64,000 nt of DNA from Pseudomonas migulae (GTDB lineage: Bacteria > Pseudomonadota > Gammaproteobacteria > Pseudomonadales > Pseudomonadaceae): NCBI RefSeq assembly GCF_024169315.1, contig NZ_JALJWR010000001.1:5506501-5570500 (forward strand), read 5' to 3'. The notes below the pieces were generated by a model. The model did not search any database and was not told where the DNA came from. It worked only from the letters and a program-made list of their open reading frames with translations. Made by a program: the position numbers and the translations under genes. Every line of letters starts with the position of its first letter. Position 1 is the first letter of the stretch. Shown one piece after another: positions 35,550 to 43,924 of this stretch.

Positions 35550-36896
35550 GTGTTTTCCCAATTCGCCCTGCACGAACGCCTGCTCAAAGCCGTGGCCGAG
35601 CTTAAATTTGTCGAGCCAACGCCTGTGCAAGCAGCGGCTATTCCGCTGGCGCTCCAAGGGCGTGACCTGCGGGTGACAGCGCAAACCGGCAGCGGCAAAA
35701 CCGCCGCCTTCGTCTTGCCGATCCTCAACCGTCTGATCGGCCCGGCGAAAATCCGCGTCAGCATCAAGACCCTGATCCTGCTGCCAACCCGCGAGCTGGC
35801 CCAGCAGACCATCAAGGAAGTCGAGCGTTTCGCTCAGTTCACGTTCATCAAGTCCGGTTTGATCACCGGCGGTGAAGACTTCAAGGTCCAGGCCGCCATG
35901 CTGCGCAAGGTGCCGGACATCCTGATCGGTACGCCAGGGCGGATGATCGAACAACTGAACGCCGGCAACCTCGACTTGAAAGAAGTCGAAGTGCTGGTCC
36001 TCGACGAAGCCGACCGCATGCTCGACATGGGTTTTGCCGAAGACGTGCAGCGTCTGGTGGAAGAGTGCACCAATCGCCAGCAGACCATGCTGTTCTCCGC
36101 CACCACCGGTGGTTCGGGTCTGCGCGAAATGGTCGCCAAGGTCCTGAACAACCCGGAACACCTGCAGCTGAACAACGTCAGCGATCTGAACGCGACCACC
36201 CGTCAGCAGATCATCACCGCTGACCACAACCAGCACAAAGAACAGATCGTGAACTGGCTGTTGGCCAACGAGACCTATCAAAAGGCCATCGTGTTCACCA
36301 ACACCCGTGCCATGGCCGACCGCATCTACGGCCGCCTGGTCGCGCAGGAATACAAGGCATTCGTCCTGCACGGTGACAAGGATCAGAAAGACCGCAAGCT
36401 GGCCATCGACCGCCTGAAGCAGGGCGGTGTGAAGATCCTGGTTGCCACCGACGTTGCGGCTCGCGGCCTCGACGTGGACGGCCTGGACCTGGTGATCAAC
36501 TTCGACATGCCGCGCAGCGGCGACGAATATGTTCACCGCATCGGTCGCACCGGCCGTGCCGGCAACGATGGCCTGGCCATCTCGCTGATCTGCCACGGCG
36601 ACTGGAACCTGATGTCGAGCATCGAGCGCTACCTCAAGCAGAGCTTCGAGCGCCGCACCATCAAGGAAGTCAAAGGCACCTACGGCGGACCGAAAAAGGT
36701 CAAGGCCTCGGGCAAAGCCGTTGGCGTGAAGAAGAAAAAAGTCGACGCCAAGGGCGAGAAGAAGAAAACCGGCGCCAAGGCACCGACCAAGCGCAAGATC
36801 GCCAACCGCCCGAAGACCGACGCCCTGTCGCTGGTCAGCAAGGACGGCATGGCCCCGTTGAAACGCCGCAAGCCGGAAGCACCGGCTGCTGAATAA
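35550..36896 (+). CDS. DEAD-box RNA helicase
   Basis: This 448-aa DEAD-box helicase has the Q motif FVEPTPVQAAAIPLAL near residue 20, Walker A AQTGSGKTAAF near 44-54, DEAD in LVLDEADRMLDMGF near 150, SATTGG near 183 and HRIGRTGRAG near 328-337. The last 60 residues are Lys-rich (KKVKASGKAVGVKKKK) and probably bind RNA non-specifically. The start is a GTG at 35550 after GAGGTAG, because MFSQFALHERLL is where homology should begin; upstream in-frame codons read into leader. Role is likely rRNA maturation or mRNA decay, especially in the cold. It could be the DeaD-type protein of Pseudomonas. Confidence 0.92.
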   Translation: MFSQFALHERLLKAVAELKFVEPTPVQAAAIPLALQGRDLRVTAQTGSGKTAAFVLPILNRLIGPAKIRVSIKTLILLPTRELAQQTIKEVERFAQFTFIKSGLITGGEDFKVQAAMLRKVPDILIGTPGRMIEQLNAGNLDLKEVEVLVLDEADRMLDMGFAEDVQRLVEECTNRQQTMLFSATTGGSGLREMVAKVLNNPEHLQLNNVSDLNATTRQQIITADHNQHKEQIVNWLLANETYQKAIVFTNTRAMADRIYGRLVAQEYKAFVLHGDKDQKDRKLAIDRLKQGGVKILVATDVAARGLDVDGLDLVINFDMPRSGDEYVHRIGRTGRAGNDGLAISLICHGDWNLMSSIERYLKQSFERRTIKEVKGTYGGPKKVKASGKAVGVKKKKVDAKGEKKKTGAKAPTKRKIANRPKTDALSLVSKDGMAPLKRRKPEAPAAE

Positions 36897-36913
36897 GGCG
36901 CGGTAGCGATCCC

Positions 36914-36946
36914 ATAAAAAAACCGGACCCATGTCCGGTTTTTTTA
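36914..36946. terminator. Bidirectional intrinsic terminator
   Basis: Perfect stem AACCGGAC (36921-36928) and GTCCGGTT (36933-36940) has A7 before and T7 after. It can stop both the rightward helicase gene and the leftward CitMHS gene whose stop lies 32 bp away. Confidence 0.95.
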
Positions 36947-36977
36947 TGCCCATCAATCAAAACGCGGACCCCAACGT

Positions 36978-38264
36978 TTACCGAACAATCGAAATAGACC
37001 CCAACGCCAACGCCGCCAACAACATCACCCCCACCGTGCCAATCGTCCATTTCAAGGTCATGCGCTGGTTGTCGCCGTAATCCAGATCCAGCAACCCGCA
37101 CAGCAGGTACGTGGACGCCACCAGCGGACTGAGCAAATGCACCGGTTGACCAATCAACCCGGCGATCGCCATTTCCTTGCCGCTGATGCCGTAGTGGCTG
37201 GCGGTTTCGGCGAGGATCGGCAACACGCCAAAGTAGAACGCGTCGTTGGTCAGCACGTAGGTGAACGGCATGCTGATGAACGCGGTGATGATCGACATCG
37301 AACTGCCGGCCCATTCCGGGATGACGTGGATCAGGCTTTCGGAAATGGCCTTGGTCATGCCCGTGCCGCCCATGATGCCGACGAAAATCCCTGCGGCGAA
37401 AATCAGCAGGGTCACCGCCATGACGTTGTCGGCGTGGCGCGCGATGACCGCTTTCTGGTCTTTCAGGTTCGGGAAGTTCACCACCAGCCCGATGCCGAAC
37501 GCCAACATGAACAGCACCGCGGGCGGCATCACGGCGAGCATCATCATCGCGATCAGGGCGACGGTCAGCGCGGCGTTGAACAGAAAACGCCAGTCGTTCA
37601 GGCGAAACTCGGTGAAGTGTTCCAGCCCTTCATTGCCGTCGAGTTGCACCACGCCCAGGCGTCGCCGTTCCAGCCGACCCAGGTACAGCGCAACGAAAAT
37701 CACCCACACCAGCCCGATGGCCATCAACGGCAGCATCGCCACGAACAGCTCGGTGATGTCCACCTTCATGGCGCTGGCCGCCCGGGAAAATGGCCCGGCC
37801 CACGGCAGAATGTTCATCACGCCAATGGCCAGCAGCAACACAGTGGCCATGACTTGCAGACGCACACCGGTGCGGCGATACAGCGGCAACAGCGCCGCGC
37901 AGGTGATGATGTAAGTGGTGGCGCCATCACCGTCCAGGCCGACGCAGATCCCCAGAATCGCCGTGCCCAGCACGATCTTCTGCGGATCGCCTTTCACCGC
38001 TTTGAGGATCAGCTTGACCAGCGGATTGAACAACCCGGCGTCGGTCATCATGCAGAAATACAGGATCGCAAAGGTCAGCATCACCCCGGTCGGGGCGAGC
38101 ATTTTCAGGCCGTCGAACATCATCGGCCCCAGTGCAGTGGTGTAGCCGGCCAGGCAGGCAAAGGCGACCGGGACCAGCAGCAACGCCACCAGCGGGGACA
38201 GGCGTTTGCTCATCACCAGATACATGAAGCACGTGATCATCGAATAGCTGAGTAGAGTCAGCAT
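36978..38264 (-). CDS. CitMHS-family carboxylate transporter
   Basis: This 428-aa membrane protein with about 12 helices belongs to the CitMHS family (metal-citrate:H+ symporters). Features are LGPMMFDGLKMLAPTGVMLTFAILYF near residue 45-70, the signature GLDGDGATTYIITCAALLPLY near 108-128, and VLTNDAFYFGVLPILAE near 345. It should import citrate or a related carboxylate, free or metal-bound. It is divergent from the lyase/CoA-transferase/IclR operon and shares a 269-bp control region with it, including the palindrome at 38336-38352. It is therefore probably that pathway's importer and its substrate need not be citrate. Confidence 0.92.
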   Translation of the reverse strand: MLTLLSYSMITCFMYLVMSKRLSPLVALLLVPVAFACLAGYTTALGPMMFDGLKMLAPTGVMLTFAILYFCMMTDAGLFNPLVKLILKAVKGDPQKIVLGTAILGICVGLDGDGATTYIITCAALLPLYRRTGVRLQVMATVLLLAIGVMNILPWAGPFSRAASAMKVDITELFVAMLPLMAIGLVWVIFVALYLGRLERRRLGVVQLDGNEGLEHFTEFRLNDWRFLFNAALTVALIAMMMLAVMPPAVLFMLAFGIGLVVNFPNLKDQKAVIARHADNVMAVTLLIFAAGIFVGIMGGTGMTKAISESLIHVIPEWAGSSMSIITAFISMPFTYVLTNDAFYFGVLPILAETASHYGISGKEMAIAGLIGQPVHLLSPLVASTYLLCGLLDLDYGDNQRMTLKWTIGTVGVMLLAALALGSISIVR

Positions 38265-38335
38265 GATTTCCCTCGTTTTTTATAGGTTTTGTCCGGGTAT
38301 GACGGCGGGCGAAGCGACGCTTTGTCATTTGCTGT

Positions 38336-38352
38336 GTTCTGTCAGACAGAAC
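38336..38352. promoter_or_regulatory. Candidate IclR operator 1 (palindrome)
   Basis: GTTCTGTC-A-GACAGAAC is a perfect 8+1+8 palindrome 72 bp upstream of the CitMHS start codon. It is nearly identical to the site at 38462-38478. The IclR gene at 40771 is the obvious candidate to bind it. Confidence 0.6.
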
Positions 38353-38417
38353 ATCATTCTTTTTGATGGAACAACTTTCCGATCAATTTTTTACGCTGTC
38401 AAGTTTTTGTCCGTTCG

Positions 38418-38447
38418 TTGACAAGCCACCGAGACCCGACAGATACT
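38418..38447 (+). promoter_or_regulatory. Sigma-70-like promoter of the lyase operon
   Basis: TTGACA at 38418-38423 and GATACT at 38442-38447 are separated by 18 bp. Transcription would start near 38454, just before operator 2, which suits repression by blocked initiation. Confidence 0.5.
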
Positions 38448-38461
38448 AAAAATAGAACAAT

Positions 38462-38478
38462 ATTCTGTCAGATAGAAC
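38462..38478. promoter_or_regulatory. Candidate IclR operator 2 (palindrome)
   Basis: ATTCTGTC-A-GATAGAAC is the same motif as at 38336 with two changed bases. It lies immediately downstream of the predicted transcription start and 56 bp before the lyase ATG. Confidence 0.6.
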
Positions 38479-38533
38479 GCATGTCGAAGTGCCCGAAAAC
38501 ACGGGCTCTCGTGGCGTATCAGGAGGGCTTGTG

Positions 38534-39475
38534 ATGGGTCATTCGAACGAAATCGATATTCTGGTCAGCGAAGTCGGACCGCGTGACGGGCTGCAAAGCG
38601 TTTCGGCCACCATGCCGACCGGGCTGAAACTGAAATGGATCGCCGCGTTGGCGAATGCCGGGCTTCGCGAGATCGAAGTGGGGTCTTTCGTTTCGCCGAA
38701 ACTGTTGCCGCAGATGGCGGATGCCGCAGAAGTGGTGGCTTATGCGCGGACCTTGCCCAACCTGTTCGTGACCGCGCTGGTGCCCAACCTCAAGGGCGCC
38801 GAAGCGGCGTTCAAGGCCGGCGTGCAGAAAATCACGATGCCGATTTCGGTGAGCGAACCCCATTCCCTGGCCAACATCCGCAAGACTCACGCCGAGGTCT
38901 ATCGGGAGGTGCGCAACGTCGTGGCCTTGCGCAACGAGCAGTATCCGCACGTCGAAATCGAGGCCGGGTTGTCCACGGTGTTCGGTTGCACGATCCAGGG
39001 CGAAGTGCCGGATGACGACACCCTGCGCATGGCCACGATCATGGCCGAACTGGGCGTCAACGAAGTGGGGCTGGCCGACACCGTCGGTTACGCCAATCCG
39101 ACGCAAGTCCGCCGCCTGTTCACCCGGCTACGCCAGGAACTGGCGGGTGTTGCCGGCAGTGCGCACTTCCACAACACCCGCGGCCAGGGCCTGGCCAATG
39201 TGCTCGCAGCGCTGGACGTCGGCGTGACCACTATCGATGCCTCCCAGGGTGGAATCGGCGGTTGCCCTTATGCGCCCGGTGCATCCGGCAACATCGTCAC
39301 CGAAGACCTGGTTTACCTGCTCGAATCCATGGGCCTGCGCACCGGCATCGACCTCGATCGGCTGGTGAAGGCCCGCGAGTGGTTGCGCCAGGGACTGCCG
39401 GGTGAACCGCTGTACGGCTTCATCCCCGACGCCGGCGTGGGCAAGAATTTTCACTATGCAAAGAAGGCGGTATGA
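38534..39475 (+). CDS. HMG-CoA lyase-like enzyme (hydroxymethylglutaryl-CoA lyase family)
   Basis: This 313-aa TIM-barrel protein of the HMGL family has VSEVGPRDGLQSV near residues 10-22, FVSPKLLPQMADA near 46-58, HFHNTRGQGLANV near 207-219 and the catalytic-Cys signature GGIGGCPYAPGASGN near 237-251. It should cleave a 3-hydroxy-3-carboxymethyl- or similar CoA ester to acetyl-CoA plus a keto acid, as HMG-CoA lyase does; citramalyl-CoA-type substrates are an alternative. An AGGAGG site is 7 bp before the ATG. It is the first gene of a unit with a CoA transferase (4-bp overlap) and an IclR regulator, so the substrate is probably a free acid activated by that transferase. Confidence 0.9.
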   Translation: MGHSNEIDILVSEVGPRDGLQSVSATMPTGLKLKWIAALANAGLREIEVGSFVSPKLLPQMADAAEVVAYARTLPNLFVTALVPNLKGAEAAFKAGVQKITMPISVSEPHSLANIRKTHAEVYREVRNVVALRNEQYPHVEIEAGLSTVFGCTIQGEVPDDDTLRMATIMAELGVNEVGLADTVGYANPTQVRRLFTRLRQELAGVAGSAHFHNTRGQGLANVLAALDVGVTTIDASQGGIGGCPYAPGASGNIVTEDLVYLLESMGLRTGIDLDRLVKAREWLRQGLPGEPLYGFIPDAGVGKNFHYAKKAV

Positions 39476-40683
39476 ACATGAGCCTCAGCCAACAACACAA
39501 GCCTCTGCCGCTGGCCGGTATCCGGGTCATCGAGTTCGTCCACATGGTCATGGGGCCAACCTGCGGTCTGGTGCTGGCTGACCTCGGGGCCGAGGTGATC
39601 AAGGTCGAACCGACGCCTGCGGGCGACAACACCCGGCGCTTGATGGGGTCTGGTGCGGGTTACTGGACCACCTACAACCGCAACAAGAAAAGTTTTGCCG
39701 TCGACCTGAAAACCGCCGAAGGCATTGCCGCGGTCAAGAAACTGATCGCCACCGCCGACGTGGTCACCGAGAACTTCCGTCCCGGCACCATGGACAAACT
39801 CGGCCTGGGTCACGCCGATGTCAAAGCGATCAAGCCGGACATTATTTACAGCTCCATGAAAGGTTTCCTGCCCGGCCCTTACGAACATCGTACGGCGCTG
39901 GACGAAGTGGTGCAGATGATGACGGGCCTGGCCTACATGACCGGCCCGGTCGGCCAGCCCCTGCGCGCCGGGGCATCGGTCAACGATGTCATGGGCGGGA
40001 TGTTCAGCGCGATTTCGATTCTTGCGGCGCTGTTGCAGCGAACCCAAAGCGCTCAGGGCCAGTTCGTGCAGACCGGCCTGTTCGAGAATTCGGCATTCCT
40101 GGTGGCCCAGCACATGATGCAAAACGTGGTCACCGGCGAGCCTGCGGCGCCGATGCCGAGTCGGGTCTCGGCATGGGCGATCTATGACGTGTTCCACTGC
40201 GCCGGTGAAGAGCAGATTTTCCTCGGCGTGGTCAGCGACAGTCAGTGGAAAAGCTTTTGCGAGGTGTTCGGTTTCGATGCCTTCGGCAGTGATCCGCAGT
40301 TGGCGGGCAACAACCAGCGAGTCGCCGCGCGCAAGGTGATCCTGCCGCAAGTCCGCGAGTGCCTGGCGCGCATGAGCAAAGTGCAGGTGATGGCGCTGTG
40401 CGAAAAGGCCGGCCTGCCGTTTTCGCCGATCCAGCGTCCGCAGGACATGTTTGACGACAAACACCTGAACGAGTCTGGCGGCATGGCGCAGGTGACGTTG
40501 CCTGACGGCCAGTCGGTCAAGGTGCCTATGTTGCCGTTCGAAATGGACGGGCAACGCTTTGGAACACGTTTGAATGTGCCTGTGCTGGGTAGCCATTCCG
40601 ATGAATTGCTGGCCGAGCTGGGTTACACCGCAGCCGATATTGGCGCGCTGCATGACGCGGGCATCATCAAGTCCGAAGCGTGA
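39472..40683 (+). CDS. CaiB/BaiF-type (family III) CoA transferase
   Basis: This 403-aa protein belongs to the family III CoA transferases. The N-terminal signature is LPLAGIRVIEFVHMVMGPTC near residues 10-29, followed by GLVLADLGAEVIKVEP near 30-45, NRNKKSFAVDLKT near 67 and GHADVKAIKPDIIYSSMKGF near 110-130. It should move CoA between acyl groups to activate the carboxylic acid cleaved by the preceding lyase. I could not place the catalytic Asp of the family with confidence in FVQTGLFENSAFLVAQHM, so activity needs checking. Start overlaps the lyase stop (ATGA); a second ATG two codons later is possible. Confidence 0.9.
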   Translation: MNMSLSQQHKPLPLAGIRVIEFVHMVMGPTCGLVLADLGAEVIKVEPTPAGDNTRRLMGSGAGYWTTYNRNKKSFAVDLKTAEGIAAVKKLIATADVVTENFRPGTMDKLGLGHADVKAIKPDIIYSSMKGFLPGPYEHRTALDEVVQMMTGLAYMTGPVGQPLRAGASVNDVMGGMFSAISILAALLQRTQSAQGQFVQTGLFENSAFLVAQHMMQNVVTGEPAAPMPSRVSAWAIYDVFHCAGEEQIFLGVVSDSQWKSFCEVFGFDAFGSDPQLAGNNQRVAARKVILPQVRECLARMSKVQVMALCEKAGLPFSPIQRPQDMFDDKHLNESGGMAQVTLPDGQSVKVPMLPFEMDGQRFGTRLNVPVLGSHSDELLAELGYTAADIGALHDAGIIKSEA

Positions 40684-40770
40684 AGGGTGGTCGCCCGTTC
40701 GTTCAACGGTTAAGGTAGCCGCTGCGCTGCCCGGTGCTGGCGCCGTCCTGAAGTTTTGTCACGAGCGAAC

Positions 40771-41541
40771 ATGAGCAAACAATCACCATCGGAAGACGAA
40801 CCTTCCACGCCTGCTGCCGACGGTGGCGTGGCGGCCGTGGATCGCGCCTTTGCGATCCTTGCGGCGTTCGATGTCGGCAGCAACAGCCTGCCGCTGGCGG
40901 AAATCGCCCGGCGCACCGGACTCTATAAAAGCACCATCCTGCGATTGATGAGTTCGCTGGAACGCGCCGGTTTCATCCGCCGCCTCGGCGACGGCCAATA
41001 CGCCGTCGGCCCCGAGCCGCTGCGGTTGGCGCAGGTTTATCAGACCTCGTTCCGCCTGCGGGATGTGATCTACCCGCTGCTGGAATCCCTGTCCGAAGCG
41101 AGCGGCGAAACGTCCTCTTTTTACGTGCGGGAAAACGACAGCCGCGTGGTCTTGTTTCGCGTGGAGCCAAAGCGCGCCGTTCGGGTTTCCCTCCATGAAG
41201 GGGCACGATTCCCGCTGAGTGCCGGGGCATCCGGAAAAATCCTGCGAGCGTTCGGCGCGTTGTCTGACTCGGCGCTGGGAACGATTCGCGAGCAATTCTG
41301 GGCGACGTCCTTCGGTGAGCGGGACCCGGAGACGGCTTCGGTGTCCGTTCCGGTATTTAACGCCGCGTATGATTTGACGGGAGCGTTAACCTTGTCTGGG
41401 CCGGCAGAGCGATTCAATCAGGAGAAGGTGGCTACGGCGTGCGGGTTGTTGCTCGATGCCGCGGCCAGGGCGACCGTGGCGTTAGGCGGGGACAATCGGG
41501 AATTGCTCAAGGCAGGTGAGCGCGTTGCCGTAGGAGGCTGA
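40771..41541 (+). CDS. IclR-family transcriptional regulator
   Basis: This 256-aa IclR regulator has its winged helix at about residues 20-75 (AVDRAFAILAAFDVGSNSLP, LAEIARRTGLYKSTILRLMS) and the C-terminal effector-binding domain with FPLSAGASGKILRAF near 150-165. Located 87 bp after the CoA transferase in the same direction, it most likely controls the lyase operon and the divergent CitMHS gene through the two palindromes. An ATG at 40771 is preferred over an in-frame TTG at 40756. Confidence 0.9.
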   Translation: MSKQSPSEDEPSTPAADGGVAAVDRAFAILAAFDVGSNSLPLAEIARRTGLYKSTILRLMSSLERAGFIRRLGDGQYAVGPEPLRLAQVYQTSFRLRDVIYPLLESLSEASGETSSFYVRENDSRVVLFRVEPKRAVRVSLHEGARFPLSAGASGKILRAFGALSDSALGTIREQFWATSFGERDPETASVSVPVFNAAYDLTGALTLSGPAERFNQEKVATACGLLLDAAARATVALGGDNRELLKAGERVAVGG

Positions 41542-41551
41542 CCTTCCTCAA

Positions 41552-41584
41552 ATCAAAGATCGCAGCGAGGCTGCGATCTTTGAT
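41552..41584. terminator. Strong hairpin terminator between convergent genes
   Basis: A perfect 15-bp stem, ATCAAAGATCGCAGC (41552-41566) with GCTGCGATCTTTGAT (41570-41584), separates the IclR gene and the leftward small-protein gene. The T-run is poor, so it may act mainly as a 3'-stabilising or Rho-assisted structure. Confidence 0.7.
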
Positions 41585-41591
41585 CTTGTCT

Positions 41592-41867
41592 TCAACCCTC
41601 GGCTTTTTTCTCCGCCGTACCCAACTCCTTCAACCGCTGATCGATCAACTGGCACTTGTCCGGTAGATCGGCGCTGGCCGTGCCCAGATCCATCTTCTGC
41701 AACTCATCGTTGATCTCCTTGGCTTTCTTCGGATTCTGCTCCGTGAGCTTGGTGACTTCCTTGGCCAGTTGTTCACGTTTGGTGGTGGCTTCCTCCGGCG
41801 TGCAAGCCCAGGCGGGGAGGGCGCAAGCGAGGGTGGCGGCGAGGGTGAGTTTCAGCAGGATTTTCAT
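41592..41867 (-). CDS. Small secreted helical protein of unknown function
   Basis: This 91-aa protein has a signal peptide (MKILLKLTLAATLACALPAWA, cleavage before CTPEEA or inside it). The mature part is charged and helical, with a coiled-coil-like run EEATTKREQLAKEVTKLTEQ and a second helix ending ADLPDKCQLIDQRLKELG. Two Cys remain in the mature part. I do not recognise a named family; similar small periplasmic proteins occur in Pseudomonas. It is monocistronic, with a GGAG-less leader (TCCATG on the plus strand). Confidence 0.8.
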   Translation of the reverse strand: MKILLKLTLAATLACALPAWACTPEEATTKREQLAKEVTKLTEQNPKKAKEINDELQKMDLGTASADLPDKCQLIDQRLKELGTAEKKAEG

Positions 41868-42054
41868 GGAGTGGGCCTCGGTTCCGGTTAAGGCGGGTTA
41901 TCCGGTTGAGGGTTGAGCTGAGGGGAAAGTTCAGCGCGCAGGCATCTTTTGTTCACACCACGGGCTGATAACGAATCCGTCAATTGACCGAAAAAGGACG
42001 CCAATCTAGTATGCCGGCATCATTTTGCCATCACTCGCCAATCAGGGATTGAAC

Positions 42055-42483
42055 ATGCTGTTCAGAGCCGTCACGGCAAGCCTTCTACTGGCATTGGCCG
42101 GTTGCACCAACATCAACGTCGAACCCGTCGCTCCTCAATACAAAATCTCGCAGCTGTGCATCGAAGAAAACCCGAAAGTAGTGGTGGGGGATTTCGTCGA
42201 TGGCCTGCAAACGCTTTTGCGCAAGCACAACATCGAAAGCCGGTTGTACGCCGCACCCATTCCGAGCAGTTGCGAATACCGTCTGACCTACACCGCCATC
42301 CGTTCCTGGGACTTTTCCCCGTACTTGTCCGATGCCAGTGTCCGGCTCTTCAAGGGCGGTCAACAGATCGGCTTTGGTCAATACCATCTGACCGGTGAGG
42401 GTGGCTTCGATCCGTCGAAAGTGGCACCGGTCGAGGAAAAAATGGCACCGGTGATCAATCAGTTACTGGGACAAAACAAATGA
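42055..42483 (+). CDS. Putative lipoprotein (Sbal_3080-like)
   Basis: This 142-aa lipoprotein has a signal peptide and lipobox LALAGC at residues 12-17. The mature domain includes YKISQLCIEENPKVVVGDFV near 32-52 and SCEYRLTYTAIRSWDF near 75-95, which looks like the Sbal_3080 type of small lipoprotein; that assignment is tentative. The ATG at 42055 is chosen for its signal peptide over an upstream TTG. It overlaps the next lipoprotein gene by 4 bp (ATGA), so the pair is co-translated. Confidence 0.85.
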   Translation: MLFRAVTASLLLALAGCTNINVEPVAPQYKISQLCIEENPKVVVGDFVDGLQTLLRKHNIESRLYAAPIPSSCEYRLTYTAIRSWDFSPYLSDASVRLFKGGQQIGFGQYHLTGEGGFDPSKVAPVEEKMAPVINQLLGQNK

Positions 42484-42911
42484 GCACAGCAATGAAAAGT
42501 ATCCCGGTTCTGTTGCTCATGCTGTTGTTGACCGGATGCGGTCACACCAGCTCCAGCCAGCCCTATTTCGAGCCGCCGGCGCCGCCTCAAGGCAAGGCGC
42601 TGGTTTACATGATGCGGACCCAGGTCATTCAAGGCAGCTTTTATGACAGCGTGTTCAGCATCAATGACAGCGCGGTGGTCGGTCTCGATGACAAAAACTA
42701 TTCCTGGGTTCTGGTGAGCCCGGGCCTGCATAAAGTCTCAGCCGGCCCGCGCCCGCACCCTCGAAACGTGTTCTTGAACCTGCAGGTCGAGCCGGGCAAG
42801 GAATACTTCATTGAATACACGCAGGAGTACGCGGCCGAGATGGTCCGGGTGCGGGATGCCAAGGAAGGGAAAGCCATGGTGAAGGGGTATTCGTATATCC
42901 CGGTGAAGTAG
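42480..42911 (+). CDS. DUF2846-like lipoprotein
   Basis: This 143-aa lipoprotein has lipobox LLTGC near residues 17-21. The mature domain begins with PPAPPQGKALVYMMRTQ near 40 and contains PGLHKVSAGP near 83 and YFIEYTQEYAAEMVRV near 107-122, a layout of DUF2846-type domains whose function is unknown. The start at 42480 is coupled to the preceding lipoprotein; an ATG four codons later is also possible. A terminator follows 37 bp after the stop. Confidence 0.85.
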   Translation: MSTAMKSIPVLLLMLLLTGCGHTSSSQPYFEPPAPPQGKALVYMMRTQVIQGSFYDSVFSINDSAVVGLDDKNYSWVLVSPGLHKVSAGPRPHPRNVFLNLQVEPGKEYFIEYTQEYAAEMVRVRDAKEGKAMVKGYSYIPVK

Positions 42912-42947
42912 TTGCGCGCTGTAGATGGGTGATCCATGCACATAAGC

Positions 42948-42978
42948 AAAAGGGCGACCAACAGGCCGCCCTTTTTAT
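42948..42978. terminator. Intrinsic terminator between convergent genes
   Basis: Stem AAAGGGCG (42949-42956) with CGCCCTTT (42967-42974) is followed by T-rich sequence on both strands. It serves the lipoprotein pair and probably the leftward DUF899 gene. Confidence 0.88.
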
Positions 42979-43012
42979 TTGCGTCACGGCATTCGCTTGC
43001 AAGCGATGGGAT

Positions 43013-43747
43013 CTATCCCCCATGGCAGCAGCTCGAAGAGGCCTTGTCTTCATAGCGATCGTGATGCCTTACCCATTCCATGATTTCCTCTTCGTTGCGG
43101 CCCTTGGGCATGAGGTCGAGGTAGTTGTAGGCGCCGACCAGCATGTCCAGGCCGCGGGCATAGGTGGAGTAAGTGTGAAAAATATCGCCCGCTTCGTTGC
43201 GATAAAACACGCTGAGGCCTGGGAGTTCTTCCTCGGCGCCGTCGGATTTTTCATAGTTGTAGGTGGCCTTGCCGGCCGCGACATCTTCTGCTCGGGCCGA
43301 GACACCAAAGTCATAGTTGAAGTCGCAGCCTGCTGAGGACACCCAATCGAACTTCCAGCCCATGCGCCGTTTGAACGCCTGGAATTCGGCGAATGGCGCG
43401 TGGGAAACGGCCACCACGGCCACGTCGTGATGCGCGAGGTGCTGGTTGGCGCCGTCGATGTGGTCGGACAGGAAGGAGCAACCGGGGCAGCCTTCGTCCC
43501 AGCCGTCGGCGAACATGAAGTGGTAGATGACCAACTGGCTGCGACCGCCGAACAGATCGGCCAGCTTCAGTTCGCCGTTGGGGCCCTGGAAGCGGTAGTC
43601 CTTGTCGATTTTCACCCAGGGCAGGGCCCGGCGTTCGGCGCTGAGTTTGTCCCGTTCCCGGGTGAAGGCTTTTTCGTGAGCCAGGTGTTGTTTGCGAGCG
43701 GCGAGCCATTCTTCTCGTGATACGACTGGATGGTTCTGAATGTTCAT
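43013..43747 (-). CDS. DUF899-family thioredoxin-like protein
   Basis: This 244-aa protein of the DUF899 family has a thioredoxin-like fold. The N-terminus reads VVSREEWLAARKQHLAHEKA, then LPWVKIDKDYRF near residue 40 and a redox-like DGWDEGCPGCSFLSDHIDGA near 80-100 with a C-P-G-C pair. DVAVVAVSHAPFAEFQAFKR lies near 108-127 and the C-terminal region LDLMPKGRNEEEIMEWVRHH is also family-like. Function is not established. The ATG at 43747 follows AGGAGAAAACCCG. It diverges from the small gene at 43925. Confidence 0.88.
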   Translation of the reverse strand: MNIQNHPVVSREEWLAARKQHLAHEKAFTRERDKLSAERRALPWVKIDKDYRFQGPNGELKLADLFGGRSQLVIYHFMFADGWDEGCPGCSFLSDHIDGANQHLAHHDVAVVAVSHAPFAEFQAFKRRMGWKFDWVSSAGCDFNYDFGVSARAEDVAAGKATYNYEKSDGAEEELPGLSVFYRNEAGDIFHTYSTYARGLDMLVGAYNYLDLMPKGRNEEEIMEWVRHHDRYEDKASSSCCHGG

Positions 43748-43924
43748 CGGGTTTTCTCCTGCGCAATGCTGGGAGGTGACTGACACAACCTTGTCGTTTG
43801 GCCGGTGCCGAATTCGACATACCGCCGGTCAGCGCCGTTCAAAACCTTGGCTGAACGGCTGCGCGCATCGCCGGTCACAACCTATGAAGGCCAACACACT
43901 CACGGGCTTTGGAGGTTGAACAGG

